A stretch of DNA of 64,000 bases, taken from NCBI RefSeq assembly GCF_002741105.1, contig NZ_NIQU01000001.1:620001-684000 (forward strand), given 5' to 3'. Positions 47,384 to 55,793 of this stretch are shown one piece after another. The stretch comes from Pseudomonas sediminis. Its GTDB lineage: Bacteria > Pseudomonadota > Gammaproteobacteria > Pseudomonadales > Pseudomonadaceae. The position numbers and the translations under genes were made by a program. Below the pieces are notes generated by a model. The model was not told where the DNA came from. It saw only the letters and a list, made by a program, of their open reading frames with translations, and did no database searches. The stretch's first letter is position 1. The number at the start of each line of letters is the position of its first letter.

Positions 47384-49801
47384 CTACTCATTCTCATCCA
47401 GCGTCCAGGCCACCAGAGAATCACCCAGGCGCGTACCGAACGAGCCGTGCCCGCCGGCCATTACCACCACATATTGCTTGCCGGTCTTCTCCGACACGTA
47501 GCTGATAGGCGTGGCCTGGCCGCCGGCCGGCAGCCTGTCCTTCCACAACTCCTCGCCGGTGCGCATGTCGTAGGCGCGCAGGTAGTAGTCCAGCGTGCCG
47601 CTGAGAAAGCCCAGACCACCAGCAGTGACCAACGGGCCGCCGAGGTTCGGCACGCCGACGGTCAGGGGAATGCCCAGCGGGGCACTGTCGCGGCTGGTGC
47701 CATTCTTGCGCTGCCAGACCTTGTCCATGCTTCGCAGGTCCACCGCCGTGACAGTGCCCCATGGCGGCGCCTGGCAAGGCAGACCGAGGACCGAAAGAAA
47801 CGGCTTCAGGCTAACCATGTAAGGCGCGCCACGATTGGGTTGCAGACCGGTTTCGCCACTGCCATAACGAACATCCTGCGCCTTCTCGCGTTTGACCAGA
47901 CGCGACACGAACGCCAGATAGTTGGGCGCGCCAAACAGAATCTGCCGCTGCGGGTCGACCGCCACCGATGGCCAGTTGAATACGCCGACGTTGCCCGGGT
48001 AGATCAACGATCCCTGCTCCGATGGCGGAGTGAAGTCGCCCTCGTAACGCAGACGGTGGAACTGGATGCGGCACATCAACTGATCGAAGGGCGTACCGCC
48101 CCACATGTCGCGTTCGCGCAGCGGCTCGTCAGGGGCATAGCTGAGTTTTGATGCCGGCTGGGTCGGCGCGGTGAAGTCGCCCTCCACCGTACCCTGCGGC
48201 ACTGGATGCTCGCTGACCGGCACGATGGGCTCACCGTTGCGCCGGTCAAGCACATAGAGGTCGCCGCGCTTGGTCGGCTGGATGATCGCCGGCACCGGCC
48301 CATCAGCGCCGTCGATATCTATCAGCGTGGGCTGAGACGGCAGGTCGCGGTCCCAGAGGTCATGATGCACGGTGCGGAATTCCCAACGCACCTTGCCGGT
48401 TTCCACGTCCAGCGCCACCAGCGCCGCAGTGAAACGTTCGGCCTCGGCGCTGCGTTGCACACCCCACTGATCTGGCGTCTGGTTGCCCATGGGGATGTAC
48501 ACCAGGCCCAGTGCCTCGTCCGCCGCGGCGATGGTCCAGGAATTTGGCGTGCTGCGCACGTAGGTCTCACCGGCCGGCAGCGGCTCGGTGGCATCGGGGC
48601 GCCCGGGGTCGAAGTTCCACACCAGCGCGCCGGTGCGTACGTCGTAGGCACGGATCACCCCACCCGGCGAATCCACCGAGCCGTTGTCGGTCACCGAACC
48701 ACCGACGATGACCAGTTTCTCGGTGACCACCGGCGGCGAGGTAGGCAGGTAGATGCCCAACGCATCGTCGCCCAGGCCAACCTTGAGGTCGACCATGCCG
48801 GCCTCGCCAAAGTCCTCGCACGGCTTGCCGTCATGCACATCGAGCGCGTACAGCGTGGCATCGTTGGTCGGCAGGAACAGTCGCTGGGTGCAGCGCGCCG
48901 TTGCCGCTGGTGAAGGCTCCGGCGCCGCGCCATCTCGGGCGGCAATCAGTGGGCCGCGATAGGCTGTCGCATCGTGGTAAGCCAGACCACGGCAGGTCAT
49001 GTGCTGGTAATACTCGGCCTGGCGGTTGATCGCTGGGTCGAAGCGCCAGCGCTCCTCGCCGGTGTCGGCATCCACTGCGATGGCGATGCTGTGCGGCGTG
49101 CAGATGAACAGGTTGTCACCGACCTTGAGCGGCGTCACCTGATTGGTAATCTCGCCGGGGTCGCCCTCACCGGGCAGATCCCTCGTGTGGAATTCCCAGG
49201 CTTTCTTCAGCCGCCCGACGTTGGCCGTGGTGATCTGCTCGGCACTGGCATAGCGTTCGCCACGCGACGAGCCGCCGTAGGCAGTCCATTCGCTGGCCGA
49301 ACGACTGGCTGTCGCCACACCGGCAGCGGCCATACGCGGCTCGTCGAAGCGGCCGGGCAAGCGATGATAGTCCTGCGTCAACGAATAACCAGCCATGCCC
49401 GCTCCCAGCAGCAGGCCGATACCCAGCATCACGCTGGCACCGTCACGCCAGGGTTGCCCAGGCGCGATATGCCGGTTGATCCAGGGCAGCAGTAGCCACA
49501 GGCCGAGCACGCACCACAGGTCGATGCGCGGCGCCATCTGCCACCAGTCGAAACCCACCTCGTAGATTGTCCAGGCCAGGCTCGCCAGCAACACCAGGGC
49601 ATACAGCCATAGCGCCGCGCGCTGACGGCGATGAATCAGCATGCCCACCAACAGCAGGCCGAGGCCAGCCAGCAGGTAGTACCAGGAACCGCCCAGCCAA
49701 AGCAGATAAGCGCCACCGAGCGCCAGCAGCGCGCCCAGAACGACTGTCGCCCAAACCGTAAGCGTGATGCGCAGGAGCTGCGCCTTGTTGTTGTCTGTCA
49801 T
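47384..49801 (-). CDS. gcd: Membrane-bound PQQ-dependent glucose dehydrogenase
   Basis: Gcd oxidises glucose to gluconolactone in the periplasm and passes electrons to ubiquinone. The 805-residue protein has five N-terminal membrane helices (about 10-145) and then an eight-bladed propeller PQQ domain. Recognisable blocks are NQVTPLKVGDNLFICTPH, the HHDLWDRDLPSQP region and the C-terminal GLGFLSGTLDYYLRAYD and VVVMAGGHGSFGT. The ATG at 49801 follows GGAGCGA; the longer open frame upstream is unlikely. It forms a single-gene unit, in pseudomonads part of direct glucose oxidation and mineral-phosphate solubilisation. Confidence 0.95.
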   Translation of the reverse strand: MTDNNKAQLLRITLTVWATVVLGALLALGGAYLLWLGGSWYYLLAGLGLLLVGMLIHRRQRAALWLYALVLLASLAWTIYEVGFDWWQMAPRIDLWCVLGLWLLLPWINRHIAPGQPWRDGASVMLGIGLLLGAGMAGYSLTQDYHRLPGRFDEPRMAAAGVATASRSASEWTAYGGSSRGERYASAEQITTANVGRLKKAWEFHTRDLPGEGDPGEITNQVTPLKVGDNLFICTPHSIAIAVDADTGEERWRFDPAINRQAEYYQHMTCRGLAYHDATAYRGPLIAARDGAAPEPSPAATARCTQRLFLPTNDATLYALDVHDGKPCEDFGEAGMVDLKVGLGDDALGIYLPTSPPVVTEKLVIVGGSVTDNGSVDSPGGVIRAYDVRTGALVWNFDPGRPDATEPLPAGETYVRSTPNSWTIAAADEALGLVYIPMGNQTPDQWGVQRSAEAERFTAALVALDVETGKVRWEFRTVHHDLWDRDLPSQPTLIDIDGADGPVPAIIQPTKRGDLYVLDRRNGEPIVPVSEHPVPQGTVEGDFTAPTQPASKLSYAPDEPLRERDMWGGTPFDQLMCRIQFHRLRYEGDFTPPSEQGSLIYPGNVGVFNWPSVAVDPQRQILFGAPNYLAFVSRLVKREKAQDVRYGSGETGLQPNRGAPYMVSLKPFLSVLGLPCQAPPWGTVTAVDLRSMDKVWQRKNGTSRDSAPLGIPLTVGVPNLGGPLVTAGGLGFLSGTLDYYLRAYDMRTGEELWKDRLPAGGQATPISYVSEKTGKQYVVVMAGGHGSFGTRLGDSLVAWTLDENE

Positions 49802-49963
49802 TGCTCGCTCCCCGAAACGCTGCCCCCGGAGATCGGGGCCGTGATCTGTGGATGCGAAGTGAGGGAGAGAGTTCAGCGATTCTGCGAGTAAGGCTGCACT
49901 TGCAAAGCCGTATGCTGGACATGTCGCCACCCAACGCTCTACTGAGTGTAAAAAAACCGGCTG

Positions 49964-50986
49964 CTAATTGATCAACAGGTGGCCATCTTTAGCTGTGCAG
50001 GACAAGCGGAGCAGATCCGGTTGCGCCAATAGCCGTTCAGCAATTGCCGGCTCCAGCTCGGTGCGGATACGACGCGCCAGCGCGCGAGCGCCGAAACGCA
50101 CGTCATGTTCGCGACACAGCCTGGCGCGAGCACTCTGCTCCACCTGTAATGAGCGGCCCTGACGGCCCAGGCGCTGATTGAGCTTGTCCAGTTCGATGCT
50201 CAGCAAGGCATCGAGCCACTGCTCGTCGACACGCTCGAACACCAGAATGCGGTCGAGGCGATTGAGCCATTCCGGCTCGAAACGCTCGTGCAGCACCTGC
50301 TCCAGCAATGCACCCTCGCCCTTGGGCGCAAGCCCCAGCCAGCGTCGCCAACCACGAGCGAAGCGCTCGCGGTAGCGCTGCGCCTGCTGCGCACCGACGT
50401 TGCTGGTCATGAAGATCAGGCTGTTGCGGAAGTCTAGGGTGCGGCTACCGGCGGTCAGGGTCAGGCGGCCATGTTCGAGAATGCCGAGCAGGCTGCGCAG
50501 CACTTCGGGGCTGGCCTTCTCCAGTTCGTCGAACAACACGATGCCGGGCCGGCCGAAACTGCCTGCGATGGCTTCGGCATCGAACAGCGTGGTGCCTTCC
50601 TTGCTACCAACGTAACCGGGCGGCGCACCGGTCAAAGCTGCGGCGTAGTGCTCCTGGGCCAGGGTGTGCATATCGATGCGGCACAGGGCATCGGCGCGAC
50701 CATGGATGGCCTGCGCCAACAGGCGCACGATCTCGGTCTTGCCAACGCCGGTCGGGCCCATGAACAGGTTGACCGCCAGTGGCCGCTCGCGCTCGCCGAT
50801 ATCGGCCTTGACCACCTTGAGCATGGCCTCGACCTGCGCCAGCACCACGTCCTGGCCGACGATGCGCGAACGCAGCAAGGCCATCACGGTAACGGGCTCG
50901 AAGAGGAAGCGTGATTGCAGCCGGGTAACGCCCTGCTGCTCCAGGCGCTCGCGGTTGCTGTCGATCAGGTCGTTGGCGAAGGGCAT
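49964..50986 (-). CDS. amiB: Single-AAA ClpB/ClpX-like ATPase of the amidase locus (AmiB type)
   Basis: This 340-residue AAA+ protein corresponds to the second nucleotide-binding domain of ClpA/ClpB. It has Walker A GPTGVGKT, the pore motif GYVGSKEG, Walker B IVLFDELEKA, sensor FMTSNVG and the C-terminal D2-small domain (VRFGARALARRI). It lacks the first AAA domain and the N-domain. It lies directly after amiE, like amiB (PA3365) after amiE in P. aeruginosa, whose role is thought to be chaperone-like. The ATG at 50986 was chosen because the upstream part of the open frame crosses a REP palindrome. Confidence 0.82.
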   Translation of the reverse strand: MPFANDLIDSNRERLEQQGVTRLQSRFLFEPVTVMALLRSRIVGQDVVLAQVEAMLKVVKADIGERERPLAVNLFMGPTGVGKTEIVRLLAQAIHGRADALCRIDMHTLAQEHYAAALTGAPPGYVGSKEGTTLFDAEAIAGSFGRPGIVLFDELEKASPEVLRSLLGILEHGRLTLTAGSRTLDFRNSLIFMTSNVGAQQAQRYRERFARGWRRWLGLAPKGEGALLEQVLHERFEPEWLNRLDRILVFERVDEQWLDALLSIELDKLNQRLGRQGRSLQVEQSARARLCREHDVRFGARALARRIRTELEPAIAERLLAQPDLLRLSCTAKDGHLLIN

Positions 50987-51011
50987 AGACCGCCTCAGGT
51001 GCTTGAAAAGC

Positions 51012-51069
51012 TCGCGGCTAAAGCCCCTCCTACTACAGTGGTATCCCGTGGGAGGGGCTTTAGCCGCGA
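51012..51069. repeat. Perfect 19-bp inverted repeat, CGCGGCTAAAGCCCCTCC class
   Basis: TCGCGGCTAAAGCCCCTCC and its exact complement surround a 20-bp loop between amiE and the AAA ATPase gene. Long perfect arms suggest a mobile REP-type element. The transcript would fold strongly here and may reduce expression of the ATPase gene. Confidence 0.9.
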
Positions 51070-51080
51070 CATACGAAGGT

Positions 51081-52121
51081 TCAGGCCGTGCGTTCCTTGC
51101 CCGGATGCGGCAATTCACCCACCGGGCAGTCAGCCACACCGATGGTCGAGCGGGTGAGTTTCTCCACGTCCTCCTGGGCCTTCTGCGCATCCAGCACCCA
51201 GGTGCGGTAGAACTCGAACGGGCAATCGGCCACGCCCTTGTCGCCATCACCGGAGTTGTAGACGCCGGTGTAGCCGCGATGGAGCAGCTTGAACAGGTGG
51301 TTCTGCGATTGGTCGTTGGCGCGCGCATCGCGGATCTGCGACACCGACAGCTGGGCGTACTGGATGCCCATTTCCTCCTCGCCACACTCGCCCAGTGTGC
51401 GGCCGTCGAAGCCGATCACAGCCGAGTGGCCGAAGTAGCTGTACACGCCGTCGAAGCCGGTGGCGTTGGCCACCGCCACGTAGCAATTGTTGGCCCAGGC
51501 CATGGTCTTGGCCATCAGCACCTGCTGATCCTTGGCCGGGTACATGTAGCCCTGGCAGCGCACGATCAGCTCGGCGCCCTTCATCGCGCAGTCACGCCAG
51601 ATTTCCGGGTAGTTGCCGTCGTCGCAGATGATCAGGCTGATCTTCATGCCCTTGGGGCCTTCGGACACATAGGTGCGGTCGCCCGGATACCAGCCCTCGA
51701 TGGGACACCAGGGAATGCACTTGCGGTAGCGCTGAACGATCTCGCCCTGGTCGTTGATCAGGATGAGCGTGTTGTACGGCGCCTTGTGCGGGTGCTCTTC
51801 ATGGCGTTCGCCGGTGAGCGAGAAGATGCCCCAGGTCTTGGCCTCGCGGCAGGCGGCGGAGAAGATCGCCGTTTCCTCGCCGGGGATGGTCGCGGCAGTG
51901 GCCATCATCTCGTCCTTGTCGTACATGATGCCCATGGTGCTGTACTCGGGGAACACCACCAGGTCCATGCCGGGCAGGCCGAGCTTCATGCCCTTGATCA
52001 TCTCGGCGATCTTGCGCGCGTTATCGAGCACTTCGGCCTTGGTGTGCAGGCGCGGCATCTTGTAATTGACGACGGCGACGCCGACGGTGTCAGGGCTGCT
52101 GGAAATATCGCCGTGGCGCAT
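51081..52121 (-). CDS. amiE: Aliphatic amidase AmiE
   Basis: AmiE hydrolyses short aliphatic amides such as acetamide, propionamide and acrylamide to the acid and ammonia. The 346-residue nitrilase-superfamily protein has the same length as the P. aeruginosa enzyme and keeps the triad at the same numbers: E59 (FPEY), K134 (RKCIPWCP) and C166 (IICDDGN). The ATG at 52121 follows GGAGG. The usual regulators amiC/amiR and amiS are absent; the gene instead follows fmdB, fmdA and an amide/urea-type importer. Confidence 0.96.
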   Translation of the reverse strand: MRHGDISSSPDTVGVAVVNYKMPRLHTKAEVLDNARKIAEMIKGMKLGLPGMDLVVFPEYSTMGIMYDKDEMMATAATIPGEETAIFSAACREAKTWGIFSLTGERHEEHPHKAPYNTLILINDQGEIVQRYRKCIPWCPIEGWYPGDRTYVSEGPKGMKISLIICDDGNYPEIWRDCAMKGAELIVRCQGYMYPAKDQQVLMAKTMAWANNCYVAVANATGFDGVYSYFGHSAVIGFDGRTLGECGEEEMGIQYAQLSVSQIRDARANDQSQNHLFKLLHRGYTGVYNSGDGDKGVADCPFEFYRTWVLDAQKAQEDVEKLTRSTIGVADCPVGELPHPGKERTA

Positions 52122-52152
52122 GGCTGTATGTCCTCCGGTTGACTGCTTGTTT

Positions 52153-52234
52153 GTGGGAGCGGCTTCAGCCGCGAAATGCTCTATGTGTCGCTGGTTATCG
52201 CGGCTGAAGCGCAATGCCGCCCAGCCGCTCCTAC
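52153..52234. repeat. REP-like inverted repeat, GTGGGAGCGGCTTCAGCCGCG class
   Basis: GTGGGAGCGGCTTCAGCCGCGA at left and TCGCGGCTGAAGC plus GCCGCTCCTAC at right make a long interrupted palindrome in the fmdB/amiE gap. Confidence 0.8.
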
Positions 52235-52251
52235 AGGAACGTTCTGCAAAC

Positions 52252-52313
52252 TGGATTCCCGCCTTCGCGGGAATGACGGTGAAAAACCACGTCATCCCCG
52301 CGCAGGCGGGGAG
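52252..52313. repeat. Inverted repeat GATTCCCGCCTTCGCGGGAATGACG class
   Basis: ATTCCCGCCTTCGCGGGAAT is a palindrome on its own, and CGTCATCCCCGCGCAGGCGGGG is its inverted partner. It sits next to the previous repeat, so the 205-bp fmdB/amiE gap is almost entirely repeats. Confidence 0.8.
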
Positions 52314-52326
52314 CCAATAAACAGCC

Positions 52327-52674
52327 TCAGTGGCTGATCATCCACGGTCGTGCCGATGGGCTGGCCTTGAGGCCGTGGGGGTTGGCCTTGGTGCGTTCGA
52401 CCGGTTTGCTCGGGCCGCAGCAACTGCAGCCGGCCGGGTGCTTGCGGTTGGCCTTGTACTCTTCGAGGCTTTGCGGCGCGTGGGCACTGCGCTCGTTGGT
52501 TTCATGGGCGCGGCGCTGGCTGCCGGCCATGCTGGTCAGGCCCGGCGCACTGAGGATCACCCGCTCGCTCGGTGTGTCGCAGTAGGGACAAGCGCAGGCG
52601 GCGTCACGCTCGGCCATCGGCCGCAGTACGGTGAAATCGCCACAGCTCGGGCAGTCGTATTCGTAGATGGGCAT
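52327..52674 (-). CDS. fmdB: FmdB-type zinc-ribbon protein
   Basis: This 115-residue protein starts with the FmdB zinc ribbon (YEYDCPSCG with C8/C11, then C29/C32 in CACPYC), followed by a polar tail with another cysteine cluster (AGCSCCGPS). In Methylophilus, FmdB accompanies the formamidase FmdA and was proposed to be regulatory. Here it lies just downstream of fmdA. The function is unproven. The ATG at 52674 follows GAGGAG. Confidence 0.88.
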   Translation of the reverse strand: MPIYEYDCPSCGDFTVLRPMAERDAACACPYCDTPSERVILSAPGLTSMAGSQRRAHETNERSAHAPQSLEEYKANRKHPAGCSCCGPSKPVERTKANPHGLKASPSARPWMISH

Positions 52675-52698
52675 CGGAGCGCTCCTCGGGGGGAAGAC

Positions 52699-52719
52699 GG
52701 TGCGCACGGCGCACCCTAC
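52699..52719. repeat. REP-like element GGTGCGCACGGCGCACCCTAC
   Basis: A single copy of the GTAGGGTGCGCC class occupies most of the short fmdA/fmdB gap. Confidence 0.7.
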
Positions 52720-52739
52720 GGTGGCCGTGCGCGCGAGCA

Positions 52740-53969
52740 TCACTTGTCGTAGGCGATGGGCAGGTCGATGCTGCCGTCGAGGAACTTGCTCGGGCCGCTG
52801 GCGCTGGGGTTGATGTCGAACTCGAAGATATCGGTCGGCAGCCACAGCGTGGCGCAGGCGTTGGGGATGTCGACCACGCCGCTGATATGCCCCTGCACCG
52901 GCGCCGAGCCGAGCAGCGAGTAGCCCTGGGCAGGCGAGTAGCCGAACTTGGTCAGGTAGTTGATGGCGTTGAGGCAGGCCTGCTTGTAGGCCAGGTTGAC
53001 GTCCAGGTAGTGCTGTTTGCCATCGTCGTCGACCGAGATGCCTTCGAAGATCAGGTAGTTGTTGTAGGTCGGTACGATCGGGCTGGGCTTGAAGATCGGG
53101 TTCTTGATGCCGTACTTGGCCATGCCACCCTTGATCAGCTCGACCTTCATGTGCACCCAGCCGGCCATCTCGATGGCGCCACAGAAGGTGATCTCGCCGT
53201 CGCCCTGACTGAAGTGCAGGTCGCCCACCGACAGGCCGGCGCCGTCGACGTAGACCGGGAAGAAGATCTTCGAACCGCGCGACAGATCCTTGATGTCGCA
53301 GTTGCCGCCATGCTCACGCGGCGGCACGGTGCGCGCGCCGGTAGCGGCCGCCAGGTCACGGGCCTCGCCCTTCATCTTGCCCATGTGTGCGGTGCTGGCG
53401 AACGGCGGGTTGGCCAGCGGCGGCACGCGGGTCGGGTTGGTGTCGATCAGTGCCTGCTCGCGCTTGTTCCAGTCGGCGAGCATCTTGTGATCCGGCAGGC
53501 AGCCGATCAGCCCCGGGTGGATCAGGCCGGCGAAACGCACGCCGGGAATGTGCCGGCTCTTGGTGAACATGCCCTCGAAGTCCCAGATCGACTTCTGCGC
53601 CGAGGGGAAATGGTCGGTGAGAAAACCACCACCGTTGTTCTTCGAGAAGAAGCCGTTGAAGCCCCAGAGCATGTCCTGCTTGGCGCCGATATCGAGCAGT
53701 TCGACGATCAGCAGGTCGCCCGGCTGAGCGCCTTTCACGCCTACCGGGCCGGACAGGTAATGCACGGTGGACAGGTCGACGTCACGCACGTCGCTGGCGT
53801 CGTCGTTGTTCTTGATTGCACCGCCGGTCCAGTCGTAGGTCTCGAGGATGAAGTCATCGCCCGGGTTGACCCAGCAGGCCATGGGAATGTCCGGGTGCCA
53901 GCGGTTGTGTACCTGTTCGTTATCGGTAGCAGCCTGGTTGAGGTCGACCTTGATCAGGGTATCGGTCAT
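52740..53969 (-). CDS. fmdA: Formamidase / acetamidase FmdA
   Basis: This 409-residue enzyme belongs to the FmdA/AmdA family, which hydrolyses formamide (and some short amides) to ammonia and the acid. It shows family features such as the N-terminal HNRWHPDIPMACWVNPGD, LSGPVGVKGAQPGD, REHGGNCDIKDLSRGSK and the C-terminal QGYSLLGSAPVQGHISGVVD. It is transcribed towards fmdB and amiE. The gene has its own 275-bp upstream region with the 17-bp motif shared with the importer promoter, and a REP palindrome. Confidence 0.94.
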   Translation of the reverse strand: MTDTLIKVDLNQAATDNEQVHNRWHPDIPMACWVNPGDDFILETYDWTGGAIKNNDDASDVRDVDLSTVHYLSGPVGVKGAQPGDLLIVELLDIGAKQDMLWGFNGFFSKNNGGGFLTDHFPSAQKSIWDFEGMFTKSRHIPGVRFAGLIHPGLIGCLPDHKMLADWNKREQALIDTNPTRVPPLANPPFASTAHMGKMKGEARDLAAATGARTVPPREHGGNCDIKDLSRGSKIFFPVYVDGAGLSVGDLHFSQGDGEITFCGAIEMAGWVHMKVELIKGGMAKYGIKNPIFKPSPIVPTYNNYLIFEGISVDDDGKQHYLDVNLAYKQACLNAINYLTKFGYSPAQGYSLLGSAPVQGHISGVVDIPNACATLWLPTDIFEFDINPSASGPSKFLDGSIDLPIAYDK

Positions 53970-54052
53970 GACTGAGCTCCATAAGACCTGTTAGGAATGC
54001 CGGCCTGTGCCGGGGTACGGAGTCAGTCTCGGGCGCGTGGTGAAATCGGCAA

Positions 54053-54069
54053 ATACGTTGGATGACGTA
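54053..54069 (-). promoter_or_regulatory. Conserved 17-bp motif upstream of fmdA
   Basis: ATACGTTGGATGACGTA (plus-strand reading) is 14/17 identical to the motif at 59385-59401. Its near edge is 84 bp from the fmdA start codon, almost the same distance as at the urtA-like gene (82 bp), and the orientation is the same. It is a likely activator site for the adjacent two-component system. Confidence 0.65.
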
Positions 54070-54171
54070 TGCCTGCGTTGCAGGATTCATGGGCCTGCAG
54101 GCATTTTTCGCATGCGCGAAAAAGCGGCCGATGCATGGAGAACACAGCGGCCGTAAAACGGGAATCTGTAC

Positions 54172-54238
54172 CTGTAGGAGCCGGCTTGCCGGCGATTGAT
54201 TGCCAACGACAGCATCGCCCGCAAGCGGGCTCCTACAG
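54172..54238. repeat. REP-like inverted repeat, GTAGGAGCCGGCTTGCCGGCG class
   Basis: CTGTAGGAGCCGGCTTGCCGGCGAT and ATCGCCCGCAAGCGGGCTCCTACAG form a long palindrome ending 7 bp from the urtE-like stop codon. Two more copies lie at 58006 and 59542 in the same locus. Confidence 0.9.
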
Positions 54239-54244
54239 ATTGCG

Positions 54245-54934
54245 TCACACCGACAAATAACGGCTGATGCTAGCCTCATCGACCTTGTCGCGGGTTTCCT
54301 CGACGACGAACTTACCCTTCTCGATGACCAGGAAGCGGTCGGCGATTTCCATGGTGAACGACAGCACCTGCTCGGACACCACGATGGTCAGGTCGCGCAT
54401 ATTGCGAATCTCCTTCAGGCTGCGGGCGATGTCCTTGATGATCGACGGCTGGATGCCCTCGGTCGGCTCATCGAGCAACAGCACCTTGGGGTTGGTGGCC
54501 AGCGCGCGGGCGATGGCCAGCTGTTGCTGCTGACCACCGGAGAGGTTGCCGCCCTTGCGGTGGCGCATGTCATGCAACACAGGGAACAGCGCATAGAGGT
54601 CGTCCGGCACCTTGCCCCCGGCGGAGGCCGGCAGTCCGGTCTGAATATTTTCCAGCACGGTCATGTGCGAGAAAATCATCCGCCCCTGCGGCACGTAAGC
54701 GATGCCGCTTTCCACCCGCTGATGGGTTTCCAGTTTCGACACGTCCTTGCCGTCCACGCGAATCTGCCCGCCCCACTGCGGCAGGATGCCCATCAGGCTC
54801 TTGAACAAGGTGGTCTTGCCCATACCGTTGCGGCCCATCACCGCGACGATTTCTTTCTTCGCCACGTCGAGGTTGAGCTCGTGGAGGATCTGGCTCTGGC
54901 CGTAGCCAGAAGCGAGGTTGCTGATCTGGAACAT
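54245..54934 (-). CDS. urtE: UrtE-like ATP-binding protein of the amide/urea importer
   Basis: This is the second ATPase (229 residues) of a branched-chain-amino-acid-type importer. Walker A is GRNGMGKT (about 34-41), the signature is LSGGQQQQLAIA (about 131-142) and Walker B is VLLLDEPTEGIQPSI, which is characteristic of UrtE among LivF homologues. The ATG at 54934 follows GGAGTGA; the longer frame upstream is made of a REP element. Confidence 0.92.
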   Translation of the reverse strand: MFQISNLASGYGQSQILHELNLDVAKKEIVAVMGRNGMGKTTLFKSLMGILPQWGGQIRVDGKDVSKLETHQRVESGIAYVPQGRMIFSHMTVLENIQTGLPASAGGKVPDDLYALFPVLHDMRHRKGGNLSGGQQQQLAIARALATNPKVLLLDEPTEGIQPSIIKDIARSLKEIRNMRDLTIVVSEQVLSFTMEIADRFLVIEKGKFVVEETRDKVDEASISRYLSV

Positions 54935-54953
54935 GCTTGTCACTCCAACATAG

Positions 54954-55015
54954 ACGGTGCGCACGGCGCACCCTACGGTCTGATACCCGGGTGTAGGGTG
55001 CGCCGCGCGCACCGT
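54954..55015. repeat. REP-like inverted repeat, GTAGGGTGCGCC class
   Basis: ACGGTGCGCACGGCGCACCCTAC and GTAGGGTGCGCCGCGCGCACCGT are opposed copies filling the urtD/urtE gap. Confidence 0.85.
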
Positions 55016-55031
55016 TTCGTAGCCATGGCCA

Positions 55032-55793
55032 TCAATGCCCCAGGTACACCTCGATCACCTTCGGGTTGCTCTGCACCGCCTCCATGCTGCCCTCGGCCAG
55101 CACCTTGCCCTGGTGCAGCACGGTGACGCGGTGGGCGATGCTTTTCACGAACTCCATGTCGTGCTCGATGACCAGCACCGAGCGGCCCTGGCTGATGCGG
55201 TTGAGCAGATCGGCCGTGGCCACTCGCTCGCTGACGCTCATGCCGGCCACTGGCTCGTCGAGCATCAGCAACTGCGGGTCCTGCATCAGCAGCATGCCGA
55301 TCTCCAGCCACTGCTTCTGCCCATGCGAGAGCAGGTCGGCCTGACGGTGCAGGTGATCGCCGAGCATGATTTCCTGCGCCACCTGTTCGACCCGCTCGAT
55401 CACCTCTTGCGTGCGCTTGAAGAACAGCGCGCCGAACACCTTGCGCCCGGCCGGGTAGGACATCTCCAGGTTCTCGAACACCGTCAGATTTTCGTAGATC
55501 GACGGATTCTGAAACTTGCGCCCGACACCTGCTCGCACGATGTCGAACTCGCGCATCTTGGTCAGCTCGCGTCCATCGAAATCGATACTGCCGGCGGTGG
55601 CGCGGGTCTTGCCGCAGATCAGGTCGAGCACCGTGGTCTTGCCGGCGCCGTTGGGGCCGATCACCACATGCACTTCGTTGCGGTCGACGTAGAGGTTGAG
55701 GTCGTTGACCGCCTTGAAGCCGTCGAAGGACACGGTCAGCCCCTCGATGGCCAGTACCGGCTTGGCGGCCTGGAAGCCTGCGGGGCTGTTCAT
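55032..55793 (-). CDS. urtD: UrtD-like ATP-binding protein of the amide/urea importer
   Basis: This 253-residue LivG-type ATPase has Walker A GPNGAGKTT (about 42-50), the signature LSHGQKQWLEIG (an unusual LSHGQ that is typical of UrtD) and Walker B LLMLDEPVAGMS. Its start overlaps the end of the upstream permease gene by 4 bp, so translation is probably coupled. It forms a heterodimer with the UrtE-like protein. Confidence 0.92.
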   Translation of the reverse strand: MNSPAGFQAAKPVLAIEGLTVSFDGFKAVNDLNLYVDRNEVHVVIGPNGAGKTTVLDLICGKTRATAGSIDFDGRELTKMREFDIVRAGVGRKFQNPSIYENLTVFENLEMSYPAGRKVFGALFFKRTQEVIERVEQVAQEIMLGDHLHRQADLLSHGQKQWLEIGMLLMQDPQLLMLDEPVAGMSVSERVATADLLNRISQGRSVLVIEHDMEFVKSIAHRVTVLHQGKVLAEGSMEAVQSNPKVIEVYLGH

